Source of the DNA: DASZHJ01 sp035581425
GTDB lineage: Bacteria; Pseudomonadota; Alphaproteobacteria; ATCC43930; CGMCC-115725
NCBI GenBank assembly: GCA_035581425.1
Contig: DATJVP010000130.1
Coordinates: forward strand, 1-55,311
Direction of reading: 5' to 3'
Length of the DNA: 55,311 bases
In this document: positions 24,821-33,358 of the stretch, one piece after another
Numbering within the stretch: the stretch's first letter is position 1
How the letters are laid out: the number at the start of each line of letters is the position of its first letter
Notes under the pieces: generated by a model
What the model saw: only the letters and a program-made list of their open reading frames with translations
The model's database searches: none
Told to the model about the DNA's origin: nothing
Translations under genes and position numbers: made by a program

Positions 24821-26176
24821 GTGCAAGACAAGTCCGACAATTCGCTCGAGACGCCGCGGGCGGCAATCAGCCGCCGCCGGGGTCTTGAGCTCGGCGCGGC
24901 TAGCCTTTTGACATCGCTCCTGCCGATACCCGCATTGCTCGCCGCGCAAACCGAATCGCCACCGAAGGAGCTGGCCATGGCCGACAACACAGAGATTCGC
25001 CCGTTTCGCTTCGAGGCACCGCAAACGGATCTCGTGGACCTGCAGCGGCGCGTGAGCGCGACGAAGTGGCCGGATCGGGAGCAGGTTTCCGACGCGAGCC
25101 AGGGTGTGCAACTCTCGACGATCCAGAAGCTCGCGCAGTATTGGGCGACGCAGCACGATTGGCGGAAATGCGAGGCGAAGATCAACGCCGTTCCCAACTT
25201 CATCACGGAGATCGACGGGCTCGACATTCACTTTATGCACATTCGCTCGAAGCACGAAAACGCGCTGCCGATGATCGTCACGCATGGCTGGCCGGGCTCG
25301 TTCATCGAGCAGATGAAAATCTTCGCGCCGCTGACCGATCCGACCGCGCATGGCGGCACCGCGGCCGATGCGTTCCATCTCGTGATTCCGTCGCTGCCGG
25401 GTTACGGTTTCTCGGGCAAGCCGACGGCGCCGGGGTGGAACCCCGTCAGCATCGCGAAGGCGTGGGCGACGCTGATGCAGCGCCTCGGTTACACGCGCTA
25501 CGTGGCGCAAGGCGGCGACTGGGGCAATGCCATCTCGGAGGTTATGGCATTGCAGCAACCGCCGGGATTGCTCGGCATTCACACAAACATGGCCGCCACC
25601 GTTCCACCCGACGTGTCGAAGGCGCTCGCGCTCGGAGGTCCGCCGCCCGCCGGCCTCTCGCCGGAAGAAAAGCACGCCTACGAGCAGCTCGACGAGTTCT
25701 TCAAGAACGGTCTCGGCTACGCTATCGAGATGAACAACCGTCCGCAGACGCTCTATGGGATCGTCGATTCCCCGGTCGGCCTCGCGGCGTGGATGATCGA
25801 CCACGATATCCGCAGCTATCAGATGATCGCGCGCGTTTTCGACGGCAAGCCCGAAGGACTAACGCGGGACGACGTCCTCGACAACGTCACGCTCTATTGG
25901 CTGACGAACACCGCGATCTCGTCGGCGCGCCTCTACTGGGACACAAGGCATAATTTAACCGGAGGCTTTTTCGATGCGCGAGGCGTCACGATCCCCGTCG
26001 CCGTGAGCGCCTTCGCGGAGGAGATTTACCAGGCACCGAAGAGTTGGGCCGAGAAGGCCTATCCCAAGCTCATCCACTACAACAGCATCCCCAAGGGCAC
26101 ACATTTCGCGGCGTGGGAGCAGACGGATATCTTCGTCTCCGAGATGCGCGCCTCGTTCAAGACACTTCGCAGCTAG
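24821..26176 (+). CDS. Epoxide hydrolase (EHN / alpha-beta hydrolase family), exported
   Basis: The 451-residue product starts with GTG 24821 (GGGAGGGG upstream). It has a Tat-like leader (ISRRRGLELGAASLLTSLLP...ALLAAQ). The N-terminal EHN domain runs FRFEAPQTDLVDLQRRVSATKWPD. HGWPGSFIE is the oxyanion segment, the nucleophile Asp is in GGDWGNA, and the catalytic His is in KGTHFAAWEQ. It fits the juvenile-hormone/microsomal-type epoxide hydrolases. It lies 28 bp before the GMC gene, probably in one operon. Confidence 0.9.
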   Translation: MQDKSDNSLETPRAAISRRRGLELGAASLLTSLLPIPALLAAQTESPPKELAMADNTEIRPFRFEAPQTDLVDLQRRVSATKWPDREQVSDASQGVQLSTIQKLAQYWATQHDWRKCEAKINAVPNFITEIDGLDIHFMHIRSKHENALPMIVTHGWPGSFIEQMKIFAPLTDPTAHGGTAADAFHLVIPSLPGYGFSGKPTAPGWNPVSIAKAWATLMQRLGYTRYVAQGGDWGNAISEVMALQQPPGLLGIHTNMAATVPPDVSKALALGGPPPAGLSPEEKHAYEQLDEFFKNGLGYAIEMNNRPQTLYGIVDSPVGLAAWMIDHDIRSYQMIARVFDGKPEGLTRDDVLDNVTLYWLTNTAISSARLYWDTRHNLTGGFFDARGVTIPVAVSAFAEEIYQAPKSWAEKAYPKLIHYNSIPKGTHFAAWEQTDIFVSEMRASFKTLRS

Positions 26177-26204
26177 CGGCTGGGCAGATTGCAGGAAAGG
26201 ACCG

Positions 26205-27938
26205 ATGGCGCAATTCGACTACGATGTCGTGATCATCGGCTCCGGGTTCGGCGGCAGTGTTGCAGCGCTGCGGGCCGCAGAAAAGGGCTACCGCGTTGGC
26301 GTCATGGAGGCCGGTCGGCGTTGGAGGGACGAGGACATACCGAAGACCAATTGGGATCTGAAGCATTACGTGTGGTTCCCCGCGGCAGAGCTGTACGGGA
26401 TCCAAAGGATCGAGTACCTGGACGATGTGCTCGTGCTGTGCGGCGCGGGCGTGGGCGGCGGCTCGCATGTGTACGGCAATACGCTCTATGTCCCGCCAAA
26501 GCAGTTCTTCGACGCTCCGGGATGGGCTGGCATCACCGACTGGGCAGGCGAGCTGGCACCTTGCTACGACCAGGCACGGCGCATGCTCGGCGTCGTTCGC
26601 TACCCATACATGCCAACCGACGTCGATCGGTACATCCGGCAGGTGGCGACCGAGATGGGGAGGGGCGAGACCTTCAACAAGGCTCCGGTCGGCGTCTACT
26701 TCGGCGCCCCCGGTGTCGAGGCCGAAGATCCATACTTCGGTGGGGCCGGGCCCCGGCGCAGGGGATGCATCTCATGCGGCAACTGCCAGGTCGGGTGCGG
26801 CCACAACGCAAAGAACAAGGTCACGACGAACTACCTCTACCTCGCGGAAAAGATCGGCGCCCGGATTCACGAGTTGCATGAGGTCTACGATCTCGTCCCG
26901 CTGGAGGGAGGCGGGTTCGAGGTGCACGCGCGTCATCCCGGTTGGGCGCAGCGGGCGGCGCATCTCGACCGTCACACCTACACGGCCGAGCAGGTGATCG
27001 TTGCAGCCCACGCCTATGGCTCATCGAAACTCCTTCACCACTTGCAGCACGCGGGCCGCTTGAGGAGCCTTTCGAGCGAGCTCGGGAAACGAGCGCGGAC
27101 GAACTCGGAGCAGCTTCTCTCGATCACGCGGACCCATGGAGAATGGAACCGCGATCCCCAGAGGATTCACGTCGCGCCGGGATCGGTCGCGATCACCTCC
27201 GGCGTTTGGCCGGACGCAGTGACGAGCATCGAGCCGGTCTACTACGGAGCCGGAAGCAACGTGATGGCACTCCTCTTCACCTATCACCAGCACGGCGCGC
27301 AGAAGCACCCGTTAGCGTCCTGGATCAAAAAGCTGATCGAGCATCCGACCGAAGTGCTGACCTTCTATGATGTGCGCCACTGGTCCGAGCGAACCGCGAT
27401 CATGCTGTGCATGCAGACGACCGACACCTCGATCGACCTCTACTGGCACGACGGCTTGTTGCGGAGCCGACACGGCTCCGGCACGCCTCCATCGGTGCAC
27501 ATTCCCGTCGTCGAGGAGTTCGTCGACCGCTTGGCAAAAAAGATGGATACCGGCGAGGGCGCGCTGACCTTCGAGGTCGTCAATCGCACCGCCACAGCCC
27601 ACTTCACCGGCGGCATCCCGATGGGCGCCGGCAGCACCAGCGGCGCCGTCGACCCTTACCAGCGCGTGTTCGGTCATCCCGGCCTTCACGTCATGGATGG
27701 AAGCGTCATGCCTGCCAATCCCGGAGTGAATCCGTCGCTGACGATCACCGCTCTCGCCGAGCGCGCGATGTCTCTCTGGCCAAACAAGGGAGACGCCGAC
27801 AAAAGGCCGCCCTTGGGCTCCGGTTACGAGCGCCTCGCTCCGATCCCGCCGCGCCGGCCATCTGTGCCCGCGGGCGCTCCCGGGGAGCTGCGATTGGATG
27901 CGAAAAAGTCCGACATCATTCCCGAATATCCTTATTGA
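26205..27938 (+). CDS. GMC family FAD oxidoreductase (cholesterol-oxidase-like)
   Basis: The 577-residue flavoprotein has the N-terminal FAD fold VVIIGSGFGGSVAALRAAEKG. It has GAGVGGGSHVYGN and a Cys-rich segment CISCGNCQVGCGHNAKN (26767-26817). Its C-terminus is FTGGIPMGAGSTSGAVDPYQR...PANPGVNPSLTITALAERA. The four Cys spacing is common in the cholesterol-oxidase-like branch. AGGAAAGGA precedes the start. The small Rieske protein downstream is a candidate electron partner. Confidence 0.88.
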   Translation: MAQFDYDVVIIGSGFGGSVAALRAAEKGYRVGVMEAGRRWRDEDIPKTNWDLKHYVWFPAAELYGIQRIEYLDDVLVLCGAGVGGGSHVYGNTLYVPPKQFFDAPGWAGITDWAGELAPCYDQARRMLGVVRYPYMPTDVDRYIRQVATEMGRGETFNKAPVGVYFGAPGVEAEDPYFGGAGPRRRGCISCGNCQVGCGHNAKNKVTTNYLYLAEKIGARIHELHEVYDLVPLEGGGFEVHARHPGWAQRAAHLDRHTYTAEQVIVAAHAYGSSKLLHHLQHAGRLRSLSSELGKRARTNSEQLLSITRTHGEWNRDPQRIHVAPGSVAITSGVWPDAVTSIEPVYYGAGSNVMALLFTYHQHGAQKHPLASWIKKLIEHPTEVLTFYDVRHWSERTAIMLCMQTTDTSIDLYWHDGLLRSRHGSGTPPSVHIPVVEEFVDRLAKKMDTGEGALTFEVVNRTATAHFTGGIPMGAGSTSGAVDPYQRVFGHPGLHVMDGSVMPANPGVNPSLTITALAERAMSLWPNKGDADKRPPLGSGYERLAPIPPRRPSVPAGAPGELRLDAKKSDIIPEYPY

Positions 27939-27964
27939 GCCCGGCCGGCGACGAGGAGAAGCCG

Positions 27965-28300
27965 ATGAGCGAGCGCGCTACTGGCGGCATCCGCACGATC
28001 GGGCCGAGCGATGCGATCCCGAACGGTTCCGTCGCTCCCTTTTACCTGGATGATCGCAAGCTGCGGATCTCGATTGCGCGTGTCGAGGAGCGGCTTTACG
28101 CCTTCGATGATCTCTGCACCTGTGCAGACGAGGCATGTCCGCTCTCCGGGGGCCTGCTCACGGGGACAACGATCATGTGCCAATGCCACGGCTCCCGGTT
28201 CGACATCGCCACCGGGGCAGTGCTCAACGGCCCGGCGGCCAAGGCGCTCAACGTCTACGAGGTGCATGAGGTGGAGGGCAGCATTCGACTCCGAGCCTGA
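27965..28300 (+). CDS. Rieske-fold ferredoxin with atypical first cluster box
   Basis: The 111-residue soluble protein has the second Rieske box intact: CQCHGSRFDIATGAVLNGPA (Cys72, His75). The first box reads CTCADEACPLSGG (residues 51-63), where CxH is expected. No His occurs there, so the cluster, if present, would use Cys (51/53/58) or Asp55 in place of one His. It starts 26 bp after the GMC gene and is likely cotranscribed with it. Electron transfer to or from that flavoprotein is an inference. Confidence 0.85.
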   Translation: MSERATGGIRTIGPSDAIPNGSVAPFYLDDRKLRISIARVEERLYAFDDLCTCADEACPLSGGLLTGTTIMCQCHGSRFDIATGAVLNGPAAKALNVYEVHEVEGSIRLRA

Positions 28301-28410
28301 CTTCATCCGTTTGAACCGCAACCCCAAAGGGACCTCCGCTATCTTCGGAGTAGGCGATGCGAATTGCGGTCGAAATGTGAATGCGGAACTCTATGGTTCA
28401 TCTCGGATAT

Positions 28411-28464
28411 GCGGGGGTGACCAGAAGAAAAGGACGCAAAGCCGAAACCCCTGCCAACTATGCG
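28411..28464 (+). promoter_or_regulatory. Possible structured leader of gfa with a GEMM-like core
   Basis: GGACGCAAAGCC (28432-28443) is identical to the near-invariant core of c-di-GMP-I (GEMM) riboswitches. It is enclosed by GGGGGT (28413-28418) pairing with ACCCCT. The usual GCAAACC strand and second stem are not clearly present, so this may be coincidence. Confidence 0.2.
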
Positions 28465-28487
28465 AACCCAGGAAGGAGGAGACCGAG

Positions 28488-29066
28488 ATGACCGCATCGT
28501 TTTCGATTCATCCGCAGGTGGACAACGGCGTCCGGCACGGCTCGGCAGGCTTTACCGGTGGAACGCTCACCTGCCGCTGCGCCTCGAACCCGGTCGAGGT
28601 GACCGTGAAATCGCAGTCGGCCCATAATCACGTCTGCGGCTGCACCAAGTGCTGGAAGCCCGCGGGCGCGCTGTTTTCTCAGGTCGCGGTCGTGCCGCGC
28701 AGCACGCTCAGCGTCACGAAGAACGGGGAGAAGCTGCAGATCGTCGACAAGGCGGCCGCCATCCAGCGCCATGCGTGCAAGGGTTGCGGCGTCCATATGT
28801 ATGGGCGCATCGAGAACAAGGCCCATCCGCTCTATGGGTTCGATTTCATCCACACCGAGCTGTCGAAGGACAAGGGCTGGTCGGCGCCCGAGTTCGCGGC
28901 CTTCGTCTCCTCGATCATCGAATCCGGCGCGAAGCCGGAAATCATGGGAGCCGTCCGCAAGCGGCTGAAGGAACTCGGCCTCGAGCCTTATGATTGCCTC
29001 TCGCCGCCGTTGATGGATGCGATTGCAACACATACGGCCAAGGCAAAGGGGCTGCATCCGGCCTAG
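28488..29066 (+). CDS. gfa: Glutathione-dependent formaldehyde-activating enzyme (Gfa, CENP-V fold)
   Basis: The product is 192 residues, the family's usual length. Zinc Cys motifs are present: CRCASNPV, CGCTKCWKP and CKGCGVHMYG. It has the GFDFIHTELS and EPYDCLSPPLMDAIA blocks of S-(hydroxymethyl)glutathione synthase. ATG 28488 has a strong AAGGAGGAG site. Gfa would speed the adduct formation of formaldehyde with glutathione. No adhI-type dehydrogenase is in the window. Confidence 0.93.
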   Translation: MTASFSIHPQVDNGVRHGSAGFTGGTLTCRCASNPVEVTVKSQSAHNHVCGCTKCWKPAGALFSQVAVVPRSTLSVTKNGEKLQIVDKAAAIQRHACKGCGVHMYGRIENKAHPLYGFDFIHTELSKDKGWSAPEFAAFVSSIIESGAKPEIMGAVRKRLKELGLEPYDCLSPPLMDAIATHTAKAKGLHPA

Positions 29067-29260
29067 GCCGACGCGGTCGGCGCCCGAGCTGCGCGAACTC
29101 GCGCGCCGTCGGGACGGGTCTTGCGTTTGCGCGGCGGGGAGTACCGAATGAAGCCGAAGCTTTTTGTTGCTCAGCCTATTCCCGATGCGGCACGGATCGC
29201 CGCGCCTAGCCGACAGGCGTGGGTTCGGCGAACCGCCCTGCGATGGCGGCCGTGCTTCGC

Positions 29261-30604
29261 TCATTCCGTCGTGTCGAAGTCGTCCCCGCTGGCATTCAGC
29301 ATTGCGGCCAGCATACGAAGGCCGGTATCGAGCTGATCCATTGTCGGAGCCGCCAGCGCCAGTCTGACGGCGTTCGGCGCATGGCCGGGCGTAACGGCAA
29401 AGGTCGTCGAGGGTGTCAACGCGATGTCGCGCTTGGCCGCGGCGGCGACAAAGGTCTGCGAGCGCCAGCGCTCCGGCAGCGTCAGCCACAGATGGTAGCA
29501 GTTCTCGTTGGCCCGGATCTCGAAACCCGAGAGGCGATCGGCCGCCAGTTTCTGACGCGCACGCGCATCGAGGCGTTTCAGTCTTGCAAGCTCCGCAACC
29601 GTGCCGTCGCCGATCATCCGCTGCGCGGCCGCGCAGGCAAATCCAGAGGCGGTCCAACCGCCCGAGCGCACCGAGGCCATCACGGATTCGCGCAGCCGCT
29701 GCGGCGGCACGATGAAGCCCAGCGTCAGGCCCGGCGAGACCTTTTTGGAGAGGCTGTCGATGACGATGCAGCGGTCCGGGGCAAGTGCGGCGAGCGGCGG
29801 CTCCTTGTCGAGGAAGCCGTAGACATTGTCCTCGATGACCGGAAGGTTGAGCGCTTCGGCGACGCGCAGGAGATCGGTCCGGCGCGCCGAGGTCATCGTC
29901 GTACCCATTGGGTTTTGCACCGCCGGCTGAACGTAGATCGCCGAGAGATTGGCCGCACGATGCGCCTTCCGCACGGAGTCGGGCCGCACGCCCGCTTCGT
30001 CCATCGCCAGCGGCACAAGGGAAATGCCGAGCCGGGCGGCGATACCCTTGATGAACGGGTATGTCAGGGCCTCCACGCCGCAGCGGCCGCCCGTTGGAAC
30101 GACCGCTGCGACCGCGGCAGCGATGCTCTGCCGCCCATTGCCCGCGAACACGAGCTGTTCAGCGGCGGGTGACCATGCATCCCGCGACAAGCACGAGGCC
30201 GCGGCGTTTCGGAGCGCCTGTGTTCCGAAACTGGTCGCCTGTCTCAAGGCGGCGTCGAGCGCCGCTGGCTTCTCCAAGCCGCTCAGGCTCTTTGCGACGA
30301 TCGCGGTCTGATTGGGAAGGATGGGGTAGTTGAACTCGAGATCGATCGGAATGCCGCTGGGTTCACCGGGCGGCGCGGTGCCGCGCCTGGCATCGCCCAA
30401 GACGAAGGTGCCACGACCGACTTCGCCGACGACAAGGCCGCGCCGCAACAGCTCCGCGTAGACTCGGCTCGCCGTCGAAACGGCGATCTCGCGGTCGTAG
30501 GCAAAATCACGCTGCGGTGGCAAGCGCTGGCCCGGCTTCAGCGTGCCGCTCGCTATATCCGCTGCGATCGCATCAGCGAGGCCCAGATACTCGGTTTTCG
30601 ACAT
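29261..30604 (-). CDS. MocR/PdxR-type regulator (GntR HTH plus aminotransferase domain)
   Basis: The 447-residue product has an N-terminal winged helix of GntR type (ASGTLKPGQRLPPQRDFAYD...STASRVYAELLRRGLV, residues 15-60). A fold-type I aminotransferase domain follows, with the PLP Lys in VIDSLSKKVSPGLTLGF and YVQPAVQNPMGTTM. It is divergent from the TauE permease gene and probably controls it. A perfect 17-bp palindrome sits right before its start codon. Confidence 0.92.
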   Translation of the reverse strand: MSKTEYLGLADAIAADIASGTLKPGQRLPPQRDFAYDREIAVSTASRVYAELLRRGLVVGEVGRGTFVLGDARRGTAPPGEPSGIPIDLEFNYPILPNQTAIVAKSLSGLEKPAALDAALRQATSFGTQALRNAAASCLSRDAWSPAAEQLVFAGNGRQSIAAAVAAVVPTGGRCGVEALTYPFIKGIAARLGISLVPLAMDEAGVRPDSVRKAHRAANLSAIYVQPAVQNPMGTTMTSARRTDLLRVAEALNLPVIEDNVYGFLDKEPPLAALAPDRCIVIDSLSKKVSPGLTLGFIVPPQRLRESVMASVRSGGWTASGFACAAAQRMIGDGTVAELARLKRLDARARQKLAADRLSGFEIRANENCYHLWLTLPERWRSQTFVAAAAKRDIALTPSTTFAVTPGHAPNAVRLALAAPTMDQLDTGLRMLAAMLNASGDDFDTTE

Positions 30605-30606
30605 TT

Positions 30607-30623
30607 ATTGCTCCGAGAGCAAT
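30607..30623. promoter_or_regulatory. Palindromic operator candidate for the MocR regulator
   Basis: ATTGCTC-CGA-GAGCAAT is a perfect inverted repeat, placed 3 bp before the MocR start codon and about 75 bp before the divergent permease gene. A self-controlling operator is likely from position. Confidence 0.5.
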
Positions 30624-30695
30624 GTTTTCATTGAACCGAGATATGTACTGGATCATTTTCTCGGCATCAACCCGATTGTGCCGGGGACGGGCCCC

Positions 30696-31454
30696 ATGGA
30701 GCTGACGGCAGCCACGATCTCGGTCGCCTTTGCTGGCGTATTCCTGATCTGCTTCATGAAGGGAGCGTTCGGCGGCGGATTTGCCATCGTCGGCATTCCG
30801 TTGCTGTCGATCGTGATGGACCCCGTCACCGCCGGCGGCTTGCTCGCGCCTTTGTTCATCGCGATGGATCTGTTCGGGCTGCGCTACTGGAAGCCCTCGA
30901 CGTGGTCGAAGCCGGACCTCGTGCTGCTCCTGCCCGGGCTCGTGATCGGTATCGGGCTCGGCTATCTGCTTTTCAGCGTCCTCGACCATCGCGCAATCGC
31001 GATCGTGATGGCGGCGATCACCCTGGTCTTCGTGGGACTGTGGCTTTTCGCTGGCGCCAAGGTGACGATCCGCCCGCGTTCGACGCCGAAGGCGATTACG
31101 GCCGGTCTCGCCTCGGGAGTCACCACCATGGTAGCGCACTCCGGCGGACCGCCGCTTGCGATGTATTTGCTGCCGCTCGGCCTCAGCAAAAGCATCTATG
31201 CGGGGACGACGAGCCTGTTCTTCACCGTCGGCAACGCCATCAAGGCGGTGCCATGGCTGCTGGTTGCGAAACCGACCGGCGACGTCTGGATCTTGGCGTC
31301 AGTCTGCCTCCTCGCCATTCCAACAGGTGTCTGGCTGGGTTGGCGGCTCCATGGCGCGCTGGACCAGCGTCAGGTCTTTCGAGCCTGCTATGGGCTGCTC
31401 GTCGTGACGGCGGCAAAATTATTATGGGACGGAGTTTCCGGCTATCTCGCGTGA
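30696..31454 (+). CDS. TauE/SafE family sulfite exporter-like permease
   Basis: The 252-residue membrane protein has about eight helices. TauE features include the Gly-rich first helix (FMKGAFGGGFAIVGIPLLS) and the repeat in the second half (ITAGLASGVTTMVAHSGGPPLAMYLL). I choose ATG 30696 because the upstream extension to 30543 runs through the operator region and is not hydrophobic. It may export sulfite or another organic or inorganic anion under the divergent MocR regulator. Confidence 0.85.
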   Translation: MELTAATISVAFAGVFLICFMKGAFGGGFAIVGIPLLSIVMDPVTAGGLLAPLFIAMDLFGLRYWKPSTWSKPDLVLLLPGLVIGIGLGYLLFSVLDHRAIAIVMAAITLVFVGLWLFAGAKVTIRPRSTPKAITAGLASGVTTMVAHSGGPPLAMYLLPLGLSKSIYAGTTSLFFTVGNAIKAVPWLLVAKPTGDVWILASVCLLAIPTGVWLGWRLHGALDQRQVFRACYGLLVVTAAKLLWDGVSGYLA

Positions 31455-31638
31455 TTTGGGTATCTCCCGGCGCGAGCATCGCGGCATCCTGGTTTCGCCG
31501 GTATTTGGCCGTCGGAGGAGTGGGATGACCGAGCAGTTCCAAGGCGTTCGTCGGTGATGGCCAAGCGATCTGGCTGTCGCCCTCGCGCTGCACTAGACTT
31601 ACCCAGCTCAGTTCCGAGCCGCACCGCAACAACGGCCT

Positions 31639-32253
31639 ATGCCGAGGGTGAGATTGCTCATCGATCGCCGTTTCCTGACAGCCGTTGTGATCGGCCTCGC
31701 TGCTTTTACGGCGGTCGGTAGCTCGGCTGGCACGCCGAAAGGCTTGATGCCGGTCGCGGGTCCGTTCCTGGCCGCGTCGGACGGCCTCTACGATGCAATG
31801 CTCAAGGCGAGCCCTGCCAACTTACCCACCGGGGTAAGTGCGCCGCAGACTGCTCCGGTCGAACTGCAAGATGATGATCGGCGTTCAGGTGTCATCGGCG
31901 CTCTGCAAGTCACGTTCCGGAGCAGCGACCCGTCCGCGAAAATCAATTACGTCTTCTTCACGAACGCCGAGCAGGCCAAAGCCTATGCTCAACGGATCGA
32001 CGGAATGGTGCGTTCGTCGGGCGGGAGGGCGATATTCTTGCCTTACTCCACCAATGCGGATTGCGCGGCCAGCAGCGCCACTGGGCATATGCTATGTACC
32101 GAGGCCGTGGATCGCGTTGTCGTGATCTCCCTTGCTGCGGAAGCGGAGGGAACGAACGACAACGCCAGAGGGCCGGTGAGCCTTGCCGGTCCGTTGATCA
32201 AGGCAGCGCTCGATCATCTCGCCAATGTAAAGAAGGCCAGCGGCTTGTCCTGA
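31639..32253 (+). CDS. Secreted hypothetical protein
   Basis: The 204-residue product has a signal peptide (RRFLTAVVIGLAAFTAVGSSAGT). The mature part is mixed alpha/beta with two Cys (CAASSATGHMLC) that could form a disulfide. I recognise no family. The 184-bp gap upstream shows no gene. Confidence 0.55.
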   Translation: MPRVRLLIDRRFLTAVVIGLAAFTAVGSSAGTPKGLMPVAGPFLAASDGLYDAMLKASPANLPTGVSAPQTAPVELQDDDRRSGVIGALQVTFRSSDPSAKINYVFFTNAEQAKAYAQRIDGMVRSSGGRAIFLPYSTNADCAASSATGHMLCTEAVDRVVVISLAAEAEGTNDNARGPVSLAGPLIKAALDHLANVKKASGLS

Positions 32254-32276
32254 GGCGCGACGGTCGCGCCGGCCGA

Positions 32277-32345
32277 GATTTCCGTGATTTGAGCTTTTCC
32301 GCGCTTCAATTACCCCAGAGCTCTCGCATCGTGCCCACGACGCGC
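32277..32345 (-). repeat. Dispersed repeat copy B at the 3' end of ltaE
   Basis: This copy spans the last codons of ltaE and about 30 bp of its 3' flank. It matches copy A (23340-23408) in GATTTCCGTG, TTGAGCTTT, CAATT and CCAGAGCTC. Confidence 0.5.
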
Positions 32346-33343
32346 TCGACGTCGGCATCTGTGACGTGGCGATGGGTCACGAGGCGGATCTGCCAGGTGC
32401 TCCAAGCGCCGGAGCGGATACCGCGATCGCTCAGCGCTTTCACCCACTCCTCCGCACGGCGGCCGGATTTCGCGAAGTCGACACGGACGATGTTGGTCTC
32501 GACGGAATCGGGATCGACGAGGCTCGGGTGGATGCGCGCCAAGCCCTCTGCCAGGTGCTTCGCGCGCGCGTGGTCCTCGGCGAGGCGATCGACCATCTCC
32601 TCGAGCGACACAATCCCCGCGGCGGCGATGACGCCGGCTTGGCGGAGATTGCCGCCGCACATGCGGCGAAAGGCGCGGGCGCGCAGGATGAACTCGGTGC
32701 TGCCGCAGAGGAGCGAGCCCACCGGCGCGCTCAGGCCCTTGGAGATACAGAAGCAGGCGCTTTCGCCGTGCGCGGTGATCTCGGAGACGGGCACACCGAG
32801 CTTCACGGCGGCATTGAAGAGCCGCGCGCCGTCGATGTGCACGGGAACGCCGTTCTCGCGCGCGAGGCGGTGTACCGCCGCCATGTAGTCGAGCGGCAGC
32901 ACGGCGCCGCCGCCATCATTGTGCGTGGTTTCCATCACGATGAGGGCCGTGAAGAGGCTTCGCGGCGTGAGCGCCGGGCGGACCGTCTCGCGGAGCGCAT
33001 CCAGGTCCATCACCCCGCGCTTGGCGGGGATCGCGCGGTGGAAAAGGCTCGCAAGCCCCGCGACGCCACCCATCTCCGAGCGGAAGATATGCGTTCCGGG
33101 GTCGCTCAGCACCTCGCCGCCGCGGCCGGTATGCGCGAGCACCGCCACCAGGTTCGCCATGGTGCCGCTGGGCATGAAGAGGCCCGCCTCCTTGCCGAGC
33201 CGCTTCGCCGCCAGCGCCTCGAGCGCGCGCACGGTCGGGTCGCCCTCGCGCCCGTCATCGCCGAGCTCCGCGTTGCGCATGCGCTCTAGCATCCGCTCGG
33301 TCGGGCGGGTCACGGTGTCGCTACCGAGGTCGATCACATCCAT
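32306..33343 (-). CDS. ltaE: Low-specificity L-threonine aldolase
   Basis: The 345-residue PLP enzyme opens with DLGSDTVTRPTERMLERM. The PLP Lys is in CISKGLSAPVGSLLCG, with HIDGARLFNAAVKLGV and MPSGTMANLVAVLAH as family blocks. It splits L-threonine or allo-threonine to glycine and acetaldehyde. It lies 15 bp after the ABC permease gene on the same strand, so it seems to be the last gene of that operon. Confidence 0.95.
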   Translation of the reverse strand: MDVIDLGSDTVTRPTERMLERMRNAELGDDGREGDPTVRALEALAAKRLGKEAGLFMPSGTMANLVAVLAHTGRGGEVLSDPGTHIFRSEMGGVAGLASLFHRAIPAKRGVMDLDALRETVRPALTPRSLFTALIVMETTHNDGGGAVLPLDYMAAVHRLARENGVPVHIDGARLFNAAVKLGVPVSEITAHGESACFCISKGLSAPVGSLLCGSTEFILRARAFRRMCGGNLRQAGVIAAAGIVSLEEMVDRLAEDHARAKHLAEGLARIHPSLVDPDSVETNIVRVDFAKSGRRAEEWVKALSDRGIRSGAWSTWQIRLVTHRHVTDADVERVVGTMRELWGN

Positions 33344-33358
33344 GTCGGTTCCCTATGT

